Positions 1 through 9,292 of a stretch of 64,000 nucleotides of DNA are shown in pieces (position 1 is the stretch's first letter; every line of letters begins with the position of its first letter). The stretch spans positions 1 to 64,000 of the forward strand of contig NZ_ATDK01000221.1 in the NCBI RefSeq assembly GCF_000444135.1. The letters run 5' to 3'. This stretch comes from Pseudomonas avellanae BPIC 631 (lineage in GTDB: Bacteria > Pseudomonadota > Gammaproteobacteria > Pseudomonadales > Pseudomonadaceae). Under the pieces are notes generated by a model. That model saw nothing but the letters and a program-made list of their open reading frames with translations, was not told where the DNA came from and did not search any database. The position numbers and the translations under genes were made by a program.

Positions 1-130
1 TACAGATGCCCTATCGAAATGATGACGGAAATGATGTCCAAGCATCATGAGAGTCCATCCCTAACTCAATAGCCGGGTGTTGCACTCAGCCTCTGAAACC
101 GCCCTGATTAAAAAGTTGTCCGAGCCTGCC

Positions 131-1159
131 ATGCAATCACTCAAACACTTCAAGCGCGTCGCCACCGACTGGTTCCTCTGGGGCATGGTCCTGGCGACGG
201 TTCTTGCCTACTTCCTCCCCCACTTCGGTGCCACGGGCGGCAGCATGCATGCCGAATACGTCATTAACATCGGCGTGTTCGTGGTGTTCTTCCTGCACGG
301 GGTCAACCTGTCCAGCGAGCAGATCAAAAAGGGCCTGAGCAACTGGCGCCTGCACGTGATGATTCAGGTGTTCACCTTCGTCGTATTCCCGCTGATCTGG
401 CTGGCGTGCGACAAGCTGCTGGGCTCGCATGTGCCTGCGCTGCTGATGCTGGGTTTTTTCTACCTGTGCGCCCTGCCCTCGACCATTTCGTCTTCGGTGG
501 CGCTGACCGGCAGCGCGGGCGGTAACGTTCCGGCGGCGATTCTCAACGCCAGCATGTCCAGCGTCATCGGGATTTTCATCACGCCGTGGCTGGTGAGCCT
601 GCTGGTCGGCACTGGCGCAGGCGGTATCGATCTGGGCGATACGCTGCTGAACCTCTGCGCCATGTTGCTGCTGCCACTGGTGCTGGGCCAACTGTTGCGT
701 CCGCTGCTGGGCAAGTTCTTTGCGCGGCACAAGAAGTACACCAACCTGATCGACAAGATGGTGATTCTGCTGCTCGTCTATGCGGCGTTCTGCAATTCGA
801 TGATCTCCGGCATGTGGCAAAGCCAGGGCAACAGCGTGATTCTGACTGCATTCATCGGCACCGCGCTGTTGCTGGCGGTGATTCTGCTGCTGACCACCCG
901 CACCGCGCGGGCGCTCAAGTTCGATCACGCCGACAAGGTTGCTGCGGTGTTCTGCGCCACCAAGAAGTCCCTCGCGGCCGGCGCACCGATGGCGGCCTTG
1001 ATCTTCGGCAGCAATCCGGGGCTGGGGCTGATTCTGCTGCCGATCATGATTTATCACCCGATGCAGTTGATCGTCTGTTCGATCATCGCCGAGAGCTACG
1101 CCAGTCGGCACCGCCAGCAGCTCTCGCAAGCCGCACTGGAAGAAGCTCGCGCCGCCTGA
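131..1159 (+). CDS. Bile acid:sodium symporter (BASS/SBF-like) family transporter
   Basis: A 342-residue, very hydrophobic protein with about nine or ten membrane segments, of the SBF-like type (YfeH/BASS-7 group), which moves organic anions with sodium in the inner membrane. The substrate cannot be read from sequence. The ATG at 131 is preferred over an in-frame GTG at 77, because the protein from 131 begins with the short basic segment that normally precedes the first membrane helix and the extra 18 residues look non-coding. It stops 7 bp before the convergent hydrolase gene and has no operon partner in the window. Confidence 0.85.
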   Translation: MQSLKHFKRVATDWFLWGMVLATVLAYFLPHFGATGGSMHAEYVINIGVFVVFFLHGVNLSSEQIKKGLSNWRLHVMIQVFTFVVFPLIWLACDKLLGSHVPALLMLGFFYLCALPSTISSSVALTGSAGGNVPAAILNASMSSVIGIFITPWLVSLLVGTGAGGIDLGDTLLNLCAMLLLPLVLGQLLRPLLGKFFARHKKYTNLIDKMVILLLVYAAFCNSMISGMWQSQGNSVILTAFIGTALLLAVILLLTTRTARALKFDHADKVAAVFCATKKSLAAGAPMAALIFGSNPGLGLILLPIMIYHPMQLIVCSIIAESYASRHRQQLSQAALEEARAA

Positions 1160-1166
1160 CCGCGGC

Positions 1167-2564
1167 TTACATCAGCGCGTCGTCGTCCAGCGTGACGCGC
1201 GCGTAAAAGACGATGGCCACGGTCGGGTTCAACGCCGAATAACCTGGCCTCAGCGCCGTGCCGAAATGCGTCAGCATGCGCTGCACCGGCGCCTGGCGAA
1301 TCGCACCCAATAACCCTTTGAGCCTGCCGGGGGCTTCTTCGGCCTGCGCCGGCTTGAAAAACGCAGCGACGGTCAGGCGCTCGGCCAGCGTATCGACATG
1401 CGCGGCATACACCTCCCAGCTCATCGCCCTGACACTGGTGCGGGGCATCTGCACCAGCGGGTGCGCACTGTTGAACGCATGGCGAAAGAACGTTCTGAGC
1501 AGCAGCTCTTCCACCTCGACCACCGTGGCGCACTGGTGCAGCGCGTCGTCCAGGCCGTATTGCCGCGCCAGCATGCCTAGCGCTCGGGTATAGGGCACGC
1601 CTCGACGACGCGCGGCATTGACCAGAAAGTGTCCGGCGACCAGCTGGAATTCGCGCACGAATGCATAGGCCCGGTCTGCTTCGGCATCGTGCAGGCGGGT
1701 CCAGCGGCTGCTGCGCAAATGCCTGATCGCCGCGTCCAGCAAGTGATCCGGCGAGCGCGCCAGCACGTCGTGCAGCAAGGCATCCTGCAAGACCGGGTCG
1801 CGGGTCGTTACGGGCAAAACAGCGACGCCTGTTTCCAGCCCTTCACACCCGCTGAAACCGGTCGCGATCAGCACTTCCTGCAAACGGCGCCAGTAATGGT
1901 GATGGCGATACCCCGCCATGCGCACATTTTCAAAATGCTCGACCGGCGTGCGCCCCAGGCTTTTCTCGCCCAGGTTCAGCAGCAACACGTGGTCTTCGCT
2001 GGAATAAGCATTGATCAGTCGCCCGCTGATGCTTTGTTTGAGCTGCTCGGCCTCGGCGGCATTGAGGCGCACCGCAGCGGCCATCAGCAGCACATCACCC
2101 ACGACCAGGCCGTGTTCGAGGGGTTGCTCGGCGTTTTTGAGTGCGCTGACCAACAGCCGACCGCCCAGTGAATGGCCGATCAGGTTGACGCGCTTTACCT
2201 GCGGGTGATGCTCGAACAGGTAGCGGTCCAGTTGCGTCAGCAGCACCTTGCCCATATCGCGGGCACGATTGCGGATGCGCGCGAAATGAACCACCCGATC
2301 CCCCGCCAGCGCCGCCGCACCGGCCAGCGGATGCACACGAGCGGCGGCCATCAGCAGGCCACGGGAGCGGTTATCCATCTGGGTGAAATGGCTCGAAGGC
2401 CAAAAGGCCAGGATGTTCACGCTGTGGCGCAAGGCAACGGGAATGCTGCTGGCCAGCATGCGCCGGTCATCCAGATCGTGCCCTGAGGAGTAGCCATGAA
2501 TGAACACGTTGGCGACCTCGCCCGATGTCTTGGGCAAGGTCAGAAATTTGAAATGATTTTCCAC
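1167..2564 (-). CDS. Alpha/beta hydrolase, DUF726-like
   Basis: A 465-residue predicted serine hydrolase. An oxyanion-type HGY motif lies at residues 23-25 and the nucleophile elbow G-H-S-L-G-G at 130-135 (Ser132). After the catalytic core there is a long C-terminal region of about 250 residues with no recognisable motif. The elbow and the following helix resemble DUF726/TMCO4-type proteins, which is family resemblance only. No signal peptide is visible, so it is probably cytoplasmic. The substrate is unknown. It is followed on the opposite strand by the transporter and preceded by a small membrane protein gene. Confidence 0.7.
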   Translation of the reverse strand: MENHFKFLTLPKTSGEVANVFIHGYSSGHDLDDRRMLASSIPVALRHSVNILAFWPSSHFTQMDNRSRGLLMAAARVHPLAGAAALAGDRVVHFARIRNRARDMGKVLLTQLDRYLFEHHPQVKRVNLIGHSLGGRLLVSALKNAEQPLEHGLVVGDVLLMAAAVRLNAAEAEQLKQSISGRLINAYSSEDHVLLLNLGEKSLGRTPVEHFENVRMAGYRHHHYWRRLQEVLIATGFSGCEGLETGVAVLPVTTRDPVLQDALLHDVLARSPDHLLDAAIRHLRSSRWTRLHDAEADRAYAFVREFQLVAGHFLVNAARRRGVPYTRALGMLARQYGLDDALHQCATVVEVEELLLRTFFRHAFNSAHPLVQMPRTSVRAMSWEVYAAHVDTLAERLTVAAFFKPAQAEEAPGRLKGLLGAIRQAPVQRMLTHFGTALRPGYSALNPTVAIVFYARVTLDDDALM

Positions 2565-2596
2565 GTTGTCCTGTCACGCACGGGCGGGTTGCGCGT

Positions 2597-2875
2597 TCAA
2601 TTTCTGACGATGAAGCGTTTGGCGATCAGCATGATCAGCCGCAGGCAGAACATGATACCGGTCACGGCGATCACCCATTTGGCAACCAGCACAAAATAAC
2701 CTTCGATCTCATCGGAGACCAGCCCCACCAGCAGCCCCATGCCGAAGATCAGCAAACCGATCAGCGCCAGACCAATGTAAGGCCGCAACCAGCGGGTTCG
2801 CGCGCCTTTGTCGAACAGATAGAGCACAGTGCCGATCAGAATCAGAAGTACCGATATACCAATGATGAGCCCCAT
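2597..2875 (-). CDS. Small three-helix membrane protein, unknown function
   Basis: A 92-residue protein with three hydrophobic stretches (about residues 2-20, 32-52 and 62-84) separated by short charged loops, including a basic patch G-A-R-T-R-W after the first helix. It ends with a basic tail. It is not recognised as a named family. It sits 32 bp upstream of the hydrolase gene on the same strand and may be co-transcribed with it. Confidence 0.65.
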   Translation of the reverse strand: MGLIIGISVLLILIGTVLYLFDKGARTRWLRPYIGLALIGLLIFGMGLLVGLVSDEIEGYFVLVAKWVIAVTGIMFCLRLIMLIAKRFIVRN

Positions 2876-3038
2876 GTTTTACCTCGACGTTACAGGCCAG
2901 TAGTGCTGGTTGATCATTGATAATCTCAACTATCGTGCGACGCTGCTCGTCGGCATGCCGTTCTGGACGCTCTGCGTCCGGTCTTGGCTGCACAGCGAAG
3001 CGCGGCAGCGGATTATGCCCATGACCGCCGCCATTTGC

Positions 3039-4316
3039 CTAACGCTCCAGAATCGCCGTCACGCCCTGCCCGCCTGCTGCGCAGATCGAGATCAGGCCAC
3101 GTCCGCTGCCTGCCGCCGCCAGCAGTTTGGCAAGGTTGGCGACGATGCGGCCTCCGGTAGCAGCAAACGGGTGGCCGGCGGCCAGTGAGCTGCCCTTGAC
3201 GTTCATTTTGCTGCGATCAATCGACCCAAGCGGCGCATCCAGCCCCAGGCGGGTCTTGCAGTACTCGGCGTCTTCCCAGGCCTTGAGCGTGCACAGCACT
3301 TGCGCGGCGAACGCTTCGTGGATTTCGTAGTAATCAAAATCCTGAAGCGTAAGCCCGTTGCGGGCCAACAGGCGCGGAACGGCGTAGACCGGCGCCATCA
3401 GCAAGCCTTCCGCGCCGTTGACGAAGTCCACTGCTGCTGCTTCGCCATCGCGCCAGTAAGCCAGCACCGGCAAACCACGTTCGCGAGCCCAGTCTTCACT
3501 GGCCAGCAACACCACCGACGCGCCATCGGTCAGCGGTGTCGAATTGCCAGCCGACAACGTGCCTTTGGCGCTGCGCTCGAAAGCCGGTTTGAGGCTGGCC
3601 AGTTTCTCCAGCGTCAGGTCCGGGCGCAGGTTGTTGTCGCGGATCAGCCCCAGGTACGGCGTCATCAGATCATCCTGCCAGCCCTCGGCGTAAGCGGCGG
3701 CCATTTTCAGATGGCTTTCCAGCGCCAGTTGATCCTGCGCCGAGCGCTCGACGCCCCAGGTCTGCGCCATCAGCTCGCAATGCTGGCCCATCGACAACCC
3801 CGTGCGTGGCTCACCGTTGCGCGGCAGCTCCGGCTTGAGGTGATGCGGGCGCAACTGCAGCAACGCCTTGAACTTGTCAGCCGGAGTCTTGCTGCGGTTG
3901 ACCTGCAACAGAATGGCGCGCAGCCCTTCATTGACGCCGATTGGCGCGTCCGACGTGGTGTCCACACCGCCGGCAATGCCGCACTCGATCTGCCCTAACG
4001 CGATCTTGTTGGCCACCAGCAATGCGGCTTCAAGACCCGTGCCGCAGGCCTGCTGAATGTCGTAAGCGGAAGTCTGCGCGGACAGCCGCGAGCCGAGCAC
4101 GCATTCGCGGGTCAGGTTGAAGTCTCTGGAGTGCTTGAGCACCGCGCCCGTCGCGACTTCACCCATGCGCAGCCCGTGCAGGTTGAAGCGCTCGATCAGA
4201 CCTTCGAGCGCTGCGGTGAGCATGTCCTGATTGCTGGCAGTGGCGTACGAGCCATTGGAGCGGGCGAACGGAATGCGGTTACCGCCGACGATGGCGACCC
4301 GACGAGGTTGCGTCAT
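3039..4316 (-). CDS. Acetyl-CoA C-acyltransferase (thiolase), FadI-like
   Basis: A 425-residue thiolase. The acylated Cys is Cys91 in Q-Q-A-C-G-T-G; His382 lies in G-H-P-F-A-A-T-G-G-R and Cys412 in C-A-A-G-G-Q-G, so the whole active site is present. The length and N-terminus are closer to FadI/thiolase II than to the 390-residue FadA type. It is transcribed divergently from a FabG-like reductase and a MaoC-like hydratase. Together the three could cover condensation, reduction and dehydration of 3-oxoacyl thioesters. Whether they work in fatty acid breakdown or synthesis is not decided by sequence. Confidence 0.88.
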   Translation of the reverse strand: MTQPRRVAIVGGNRIPFARSNGSYATASNQDMLTAALEGLIERFNLHGLRMGEVATGAVLKHSRDFNLTRECVLGSRLSAQTSAYDIQQACGTGLEAALLVANKIALGQIECGIAGGVDTTSDAPIGVNEGLRAILLQVNRSKTPADKFKALLQLRPHHLKPELPRNGEPRTGLSMGQHCELMAQTWGVERSAQDQLALESHLKMAAAYAEGWQDDLMTPYLGLIRDNNLRPDLTLEKLASLKPAFERSAKGTLSAGNSTPLTDGASVVLLASEDWARERGLPVLAYWRDGEAAAVDFVNGAEGLLMAPVYAVPRLLARNGLTLQDFDYYEIHEAFAAQVLCTLKAWEDAEYCKTRLGLDAPLGSIDRSKMNVKGSSLAAGHPFAATGGRIVANLAKLLAAAGSGRGLISICAAGGQGVTAILER

Positions 4317-4424
4317 GGAAAACTCCCTTTATGCATACGAATGGATGAGCCGTGTCGATCGCAAGAACAAACGTCATGCCACCGTGGTCCATTCCTTTGA
4401 ACCCCGACTTCAGGAGAGTGTTCC
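4317..4424. promoter_or_regulatory. Divergent promoter region between thiolase and FabG-like genes
   Basis: A gap of 108 bp separates two divergently transcribed acyl-metabolism genes, so both promoters must lie here or overlap the coding ends. A Shine-Dalgarno-like AGGAGAG precedes the ATG at 4425, and GGGAG is placed before the thiolase start on the other strand. No confident -35/-10 pair or operator was identified. Confidence 0.5.
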
Positions 4425-5780
4425 ATGCCGTCAGATCGCTATATTGATTTCGCCAATTCCGACATGGGTCGGCGTCTGGTGAACGCCGTCGGTCTGCCCG
4501 CCCCCACCCACCTGGAGCGCTGGCAGGCCGGGCGTCTGCGTCCGGTCGAAGGCACACTGCTGATCAGCGCCGGGCCGCTGGGCGATCAGGTCAGGCAGTT
4601 CGCCAGCCGCCTGACCGACTCGCTTTACAGCTTCGGCAGCGAGATGCCCGGCGCAACCGCCTGGGTCGCCAATCAGGGGCCGCGCCTGAAAGCGGTGGTT
4701 TTTGACGCCAGTCAGATTCTGCGTACCGAGCAGCTCAGACAACTCCGGGATTTCTTTCAACCGTTGCTGCGCAACCTCGACCACTGTGCACACGTGGTGA
4801 TTCTTGGCCGCGCGCCGGAGATGCTCGACGATCCACTGGCGGCCAGCACGCAGCAAGCCATCGTGGGCTTCAGCCGTTCGCTGGCCAAGGAAGTGCGTAA
4901 CGGTGCGACGGTCAAGCTGTTGCAAGTGGACGAAGAAGCGCAGGACCAACTGGAGGGCGCATTGCGCTTTTTCCTGACACCCAAGGCGGCATTCATCTCC
5001 GGTCAGTTTGTCCATTTGAGCGCCTGCCCGAGCAAGGTGCAGGACTGGACACGCCCACTGGCCGGGCGCAAAGCGGTCGTGACCGGTGCCGCGCGGGGCA
5101 TCGGCGCCTCGATTGCCGAAACCCTGACCCGCGATGGCGCGCAGGTCATTCTGCTGGACGTGCCGCAAACCCGCAAAGAGCTGGAAGCGCTGGCCTCGCG
5201 GCTCGGTGGTCAGGCCCTGGCGCTGGATATCTGCGCGGCGGATGCACCTGCGCAATTGCTTGAGCACCTACCCGATGGCGTCGACATTCTGGTGCACAAC
5301 GCAGGCATCACCCGCGACAAGACGCTGGCCAATATGCCGGAAGATTTCTGGGACTCGGTGCTGGCCGTCAACCTTGGCGCGCCGCAAGTGCTCACTCAGG
5401 TGCTGCTTGATGGCGGCGCGCTGAAAGACAACGCCCGAATCGTGCTCATGGCCTCGATCAGCGGCATCGCCGGTAATCGCGGGCAAACCAACTACACCAC
5501 CAGCAAGGCCGGTCTGATCGGCTTTGCCAAGGCCATGGCGCCAGGGCTCAAGGCTCGCGGCATCAGCATCAATGCTGTTGCGCCAGGTTTCATCGAAACG
5601 AAAATGACCGCCCACATGCCGTTCACCTTGCGTGAAGCGGGCCGGCGCATGAGTTCGCTGGGCCAGGGCGGTACGCCACAGGATGTCGCAGAAGCGGTGG
5701 CGTGGTTCAGCCAGCCGGGCAGCGGCGCCGTCAGTGGCCAGGTTTTACGCGTATGTGGTCAAAACGTGATCGGGGCCTGA
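4425..5780 (+). CDS. High-molecular-weight 3-oxoacyl-ACP/CoA reductase (FabG4-like)
   Basis: A 451-residue SDR enzyme, nearly twice the length of ordinary FabG. The C-terminal half carries the catalytic SDR domain: T-G-A-A-R-G-I-G nucleotide motif near residue 220, N-A-G near 290, Ser in M-A-S-I-S-G, and Tyr357/Lys361 in N-Y-T-T-S-K. The N-terminal ~200 residues look like a degenerate Rossmann domain without a glycine-rich loop, as in mycobacterial FabG4. It probably reduces 3-oxoacyl-CoA or -ACP with NAD(P)H. A MaoC-like hydratase follows 27 bp downstream. Confidence 0.85.
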   Translation: MPSDRYIDFANSDMGRRLVNAVGLPAPTHLERWQAGRLRPVEGTLLISAGPLGDQVRQFASRLTDSLYSFGSEMPGATAWVANQGPRLKAVVFDASQILRTEQLRQLRDFFQPLLRNLDHCAHVVILGRAPEMLDDPLAASTQQAIVGFSRSLAKEVRNGATVKLLQVDEEAQDQLEGALRFFLTPKAAFISGQFVHLSACPSKVQDWTRPLAGRKAVVTGAARGIGASIAETLTRDGAQVILLDVPQTRKELEALASRLGGQALALDICAADAPAQLLEHLPDGVDILVHNAGITRDKTLANMPEDFWDSVLAVNLGAPQVLTQVLLDGGALKDNARIVLMASISGIAGNRGQTNYTTSKAGLIGFAKAMAPGLKARGISINAVAPGFIETKMTAHMPFTLREAGRRMSSLGQGGTPQDVAEAVAWFSQPGSGAVSGQVLRVCGQNVIGA

Positions 5781-5807
5781 GGTCCCGCACTGAGTTCAAG
5801 GAGATGG

Positions 5808-6668
5808 ATGATGACGGCTCATTGGCGCTATCTCAATTCACTGCAACCGCTGTCCAACCTGTTCATTCAGGCGGCGCTCAGGCGCAAGGTAACCGGCACA
5901 AAGCTACCCGATCTGGGGTTGCGCAGCTGGATCACGGTCGATAACGACAAGCTTGAAGCGTACCGCAAGGTCTGTGGGTTTGCAGACAGCAGCCTGCTGC
6001 CGCCCACTTACCCGCATGCGCTGGCATTTACGTTGCAGATGCAATTGATGACCTCACCGGAGTTTCCCTTCCCGCTGCTGGGGCTCATTCATCTGGGCAA
6101 TCAGATTCGCACCCTTCGTCCGCTCGGCGGTGTGAGCCAGTTGTACATCAGCGTGCAGGCCACCGACCTGCGCCCACACCTCAAAGGCGCGACGTTTACC
6201 TTGCTCACGCAGGCCGAGGACGGCATGGGCCTGCTGTGGGAAGAAGAAAGCACCCTGCTGTGCACCGCCGTGCACCTGGAAGACGCACCTGTCGAGACGC
6301 CCGAAGCGTACCTGCAACCGCTCACCGAGCTGGACCGCTGGCGGGCGTCTGCACAGATCGGCCGCGAGTACGCCAAGGTGTCTGGCGACTACAACCCGAT
6401 CCACCTCAGCGCCGCCAGCGCCAAGCTGTTCGGCTTCCCGCGCGCCATTGCCCACGGCATGTGGCTCAAGGCACGTGCGCTCGCAGCACTGGAAGATCAC
6501 CTGCCCGCCTCGAACGTCGAGATCAGCGTGCAGTTCCAGAAGCCGGTACGCCTGCCCGCCGATGTCACGCTGTCGGCCAGCGCCGCCGGTTCCCATGGTG
6601 AGTTTCGTGTCGAGGGCCAGGAAGGCATCGTGCACATGATCGGTAGCTGGCAACCCGCTACGGATTGA
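5808..6668 (+). CDS. MaoC-like hot-dog dehydratase
   Basis: A 286-residue double hot-dog protein. The hydratase motif V-S-G-D-Y-N-P-I-H, followed by F-P-R-A-I-A-H-G-M-W, lies in the C-terminal domain at about residues 188-212, and the N-terminal half is a second, non-catalytic hot-dog. It probably interconverts 3-hydroxyacyl and enoyl thioesters made by the upstream reductase. A strong AAGGAGAT lies just before the paired ATG codons at 5808/5811. Together with the upstream reductase it forms a two-gene operon. A short GGGAGC/GCTCCC hairpin at 6688-6702 is a weak terminator candidate. Confidence 0.85.
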   Translation: MMTAHWRYLNSLQPLSNLFIQAALRRKVTGTKLPDLGLRSWITVDNDKLEAYRKVCGFADSSLLPPTYPHALAFTLQMQLMTSPEFPFPLLGLIHLGNQIRTLRPLGGVSQLYISVQATDLRPHLKGATFTLLTQAEDGMGLLWEEESTLLCTAVHLEDAPVETPEAYLQPLTELDRWRASAQIGREYAKVSGDYNPIHLSAASAKLFGFPRAIAHGMWLKARALAALEDHLPASNVEISVQFQKPVRLPADVTLSASAAGSHGEFRVEGQEGIVHMIGSWQPATD

Positions 6669-6782
6669 GGTCATTGCGTCCTGTGACGGGAGCGCTGCTC
6701 CCTTCAACGGCTGAACAAACTGCAACGCCCACTTGCCTGACGACTCGATCCCCCTGAAGCTATGCGTCTTCAGGAGAGCACG

Positions 6783-7088
6783 ATGAACCTCGACGAGTTG
6801 ACCCAACGCCTGCACCGCATCCGCGACCAGAATGACTGGAAGCAATTTCACAGCCCGAAAAACCTGGCCATGGCTGCCAGCGTGGAAATGGCCGAGCTGG
6901 TGGAGATATTCCAGTGGCTGCGCGAAGACCAGTCCCGCGAGCTGCCTGCCGATCAACGTGAGCATGCCGGGCAGGAAGTCGGCGATATCGTCCTCTACCT
7001 GTTGCTGCTGTGCAGCGAACTGGGGCTGGACATGGAAACGGTCGTGCGCAACAAGCTGGCAGACAGTGAGCGGAGATTTGCCAAGTGA
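6783..7088 (+). CDS. MazG-like nucleotide pyrophosphohydrolase
   Basis: A 101-residue all-alpha NTP pyrophosphohydrolase of the MazG/RS21-C6 kind. The metal-binding pattern is seen as E-M-A-E-L-V-E in the middle and E-V-G-D-I-V-L-Y later on. Such enzymes cleave NTPs or modified dNTPs to the monophosphate and pyrophosphate. The ATG at 6783 is chosen because CAGGAGAG ends 5 bp before it; an in-frame ATG at 6762 lies upstream of that site. The stop codon overlaps the GTG start of cmoM, so the two genes are translationally coupled. Confidence 0.85.
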   Translation: MNLDELTQRLHRIRDQNDWKQFHSPKNLAMAASVEMAELVEIFQWLREDQSRELPADQREHAGQEVGDIVLYLLLLCSELGLDMETVVRNKLADSERRFAK

Positions 7089-7834
7089 GTGATCGCCATT
7101 TCGACCAGTTGGCGACGCGCTTTGCAGAAAAGATCTACGGCGGGGCCAAAGGGGCCATTCGTCTGGCCGTTTTGCAGGCCGATATGACCGAGACGCTGCC
7201 CACGCGGCCATTGCGCGTGTTGGATATCGGCGCCGGGTTGGGGCATATGTCGCTGTGGCTGGCCGAGCAAGGTCATGAGGTGACGCTGGCCGAGCCCGCC
7301 GAGCCTATGCTTGAAGGCGCACGCCAGCGTTTTGCCGATGCCGGACAGACGGCAACCTTCATTCAGGCCCCGTGGCAGGCGCTGCCCGACTTACTGAGCG
7401 ACACTTACGATGTGGTGCTGTGCCACGCCGTACTGGAATGGCTGGCCGAGCCGTACTCGATTCTTCCGGTGCTGCGCAGGCTCACCAAGGACGACGGCTG
7501 GCTGTCGCTGGCGTTCTACAACCGCGATGCGCTGATTTATCGCAACTTGCTCAAGGGTCATTTCCGCAAGATGCGTAAAAACGACATGGCCGGAGAAAAG
7601 CAGAGCCTGACGCCCCAGCAGCCCCTCGACCCTCGGGAACTGGCGACGCAACTTGAAGGGCTGTGGCAAGTCGAAACCCGCAGCGGCGTGCGGGTGTTTC
7701 ACGATTACATGCCGGTTGAATTCCAGGCGCGGGCCGAGCTGACGGACCTGCTGGAAATGGAGCTGGCGCATCGACGGCATCCGGCGTTTGCCGGGCTGGG
7801 TCGATACCTGCACTGGATCTGCCGTCCGGTCTGA
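7085..7834 (+). CDS. cmoM: tRNA 5-carboxymethoxyuridine methyltransferase CmoM
   Basis: A 249-residue class I SAM-dependent methyltransferase of the SmtA/CmoM type, which methylates cmo5U34 to mcmo5U in certain tRNAs. The opening [17 protein letters not shown] is typical. The SAM loop [10 protein letters not shown] lies near residues 46-55 and the post-loop acidic L-A-E-P-A-E follows. Translation starts at a GTG inside the end of the MazG-like gene. Confidence 0.88.
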   Translation: MSDRHFDQLATRFAEKIYGGAKGAIRLAVLQADMTETLPTRPLRVLDIGAGLGHMSLWLAEQGHEVTLAEPAEPMLEGARQRFADAGQTATFIQAPWQALPDLLSDTYDVVLCHAVLEWLAEPYSILPVLRRLTKDDGWLSLAFYNRDALIYRNLLKGHFRKMRKNDMAGEKQSLTPQQPLDPRELATQLEGLWQVETRSGVRVFHDYMPVEFQARAELTDLLEMELAHRRHPAFAGLGRYLHWICRPV

Positions 7835-7853
7835 CATCATTGCGGAGACCCAC

Positions 7854-8492
7854 ATGACCTACCGTCCAGCCTTGTTTGCCCTGTTGCTCGGCCTGAGCGT
7901 TATCGGGCTGAGCGCCTGTCAGAGCGACAACCCTTACGTGGCCAGCTCGCTGCCCATGCCGCCAGCGCCGCCGCAGGCAGCCAAAACGCTGGACTTGAGC
8001 GCTTATCCAGCGCCGCCGCGCGACTACGGCAAGTACCGGACCTGGGGCTGGCTCAACGGCCAACTGCCACCGGGTACGGCCTGGGTGGATTCGGCACAGG
8101 TGGTCGAAGCATTGAGCAATGGCCTGGATCAGCGCGGCCTGCGCCCGGCTCGTAATAATCAGCCTGCCGACCTGTACGTCAGCGCCACGACACGGCAGGA
8201 AACCCGGCTACGCCAGGTGCGCGAGGATTATGATCCGTATTACGGGGGCGGCTTGGGTTACGGCCGTTACGATGGCTACCGCCCCGGTTACGGCGGATAC
8301 GCCAGCGTGCCGGTGGTGCGCACTTATCAGGAAAACGTGATGGTGGTGCAGATCAACCTGATTGATGCGCGCACCGGCCAGCCGGTCTGGAGCGCCAGCG
8401 CCGACGCACGCGCCAGCAACAATCTGGCAGACCGCAGCAGCGCACTGCGTCAGGCCGTGCAACAGGCACTGACCGCTTATCCCCCTTCGTAG
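7854..8492 (+). CDS. DUF4136 lipoprotein (first of a tandem pair)
   Basis: A 212-residue lipoprotein with a signal peptide ending in the lipobox L-S-A-C at about residue 22, then a Pro/Ala-rich linker and a DUF4136 domain ([10 protein letters not shown] near the start, L-D-Q-R-G-L in the middle). A Gly/Tyr-rich insert ([12 protein letters not shown]) sits at about residues 125-145. The ATG at 7854 follows a GGAGA site and gives a proper signal peptide. Function is unknown. It is co-oriented with a paralogue 29 bp downstream. Confidence 0.82.
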   Translation: MTYRPALFALLLGLSVIGLSACQSDNPYVASSLPMPPAPPQAAKTLDLSAYPAPPRDYGKYRTWGWLNGQLPPGTAWVDSAQVVEALSNGLDQRGLRPARNNQPADLYVSATTRQETRLRQVREDYDPYYGGGLGYGRYDGYRPGYGGYASVPVVRTYQENVMVVQINLIDARTGQPVWSASADARASNNLADRSSALRQAVQQALTAYPPS

Positions 8493-8521
8493 CTCTTTTG
8501 TAACCTCTTCGGAGAACTGCC

Positions 8522-9085
8522 ATGTTTCGCCGTATCATCCTGCTGTCCTGTGCCCTGTTGCTGGCCGCCTGTCAGAGCAACTCGATCAATCGCGATTTCG
8601 ATGCCCAGCGTGATTTCGCTGGTTATCGCAGCTGGAGCTGGAAAGAGCCCGGTGTGCAGTACCAGCCGGATGATCCACGGCTCAGGAGTGACCTGACCGA
8701 GCAACGCATTCGCCAGTCGATCGGCGAGCAATTGGACCAGCGCGGCTTGCGCATGGCCGCGGGCGGTGCACGTGCGGATTTGAACGTGCAGGCCTGGCTG
8801 ATCGTCGAAAATCGCCAGCAGACGGTGAGCACCAACTACGGCGGCGGATGGAACCCGTGGGGCGGCTATGGTTACTGGAACGGGCCGATGAACACCGAAA
8901 CCCGCAGCGTTGATTACAAGGTCAGCACCCTGCAGATCGACCTGTTCGACGCCAAGGACGGCAAACTGGTCTGGCGCGGCAGCACCGAACGCATCCTCAA
9001 CGACAACGCCGGCACCCCCGCCGAACGCGACCAGGCCATGCGCAGCACCGTTGCGAAGATCCTGGAGCAGTACCCGCCGCGCTGA
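8522..9085 (+). CDS. DUF4136 lipoprotein (second of a tandem pair)
   Basis: A 187-residue paralogue of the preceding gene: signal peptide with lipobox L-A-A-C, then Y-R-S-W-S-W, L-D-Q-R-G-L-R and L-Q-I-D-L-F-D motifs that line up with the neighbour. It also has a shorter Gly/Trp/Tyr-rich insert. A CGGAGA site precedes the ATG. Both proteins are expected to be anchored in a membrane facing the periplasm. Function is unknown. Confidence 0.83.
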   Translation: MFRRIILLSCALLLAACQSNSINRDFDAQRDFAGYRSWSWKEPGVQYQPDDPRLRSDLTEQRIRQSIGEQLDQRGLRMAAGGARADLNVQAWLIVENRQQTVSTNYGGGWNPWGGYGYWNGPMNTETRSVDYKVSTLQIDLFDAKDGKLVWRGSTERILNDNAGTPAERDQAMRSTVAKILEQYPPR

Positions 9086-9140
9086 TTGGCGCCTGACCGA
9101 GACCGGGCAACGCTTCGCTTGTCTGGGATCTCTCGGTTTT

Positions 9141-9240
9141 GTAGGAGCGGACTCGTCCGCGAAGGGTTGCGAAGCAACCCCAAAACGAGCCACCTCGGCT
9201 GCATCTGACTATACCGAGGGGGCCGGTCCACTCCTACGCC
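9141..9240. repeat. Degenerate REP pair after the DUF4136 genes
   Basis: A REP palindrome beginning GTAGGAGCGGACTCGTCCGC lies at 9141-9164, and a shorter, decayed inverted copy of its outer end (ccactcctacg) lies at about 9228-9238. The spacing and orientation fit a worn REPIN. It fills most of the gap between two convergent transcription units. Confidence 0.7.
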
Positions 9241-9292
9241 CTCCGGTCAGAAGCCCCTGATCTCAGTACTGAGCGAAGTGACTTTCCAAAGC

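Noticed and set aside
137-1129. A 330-residue minus-strand frame opposite the BASS-type transporter
   Set aside because: It lies entirely inside the transporter gene and is rich in Gln/His/Arg, typical of antisense of membrane-protein codons.
9141-9240. Possible CRISPR or short tandem repeat
   Set aside because: The units are REP palindromes in inverted pairs with no regular spacers. The same holds for the clusters at 14217, 18499 and 58519.
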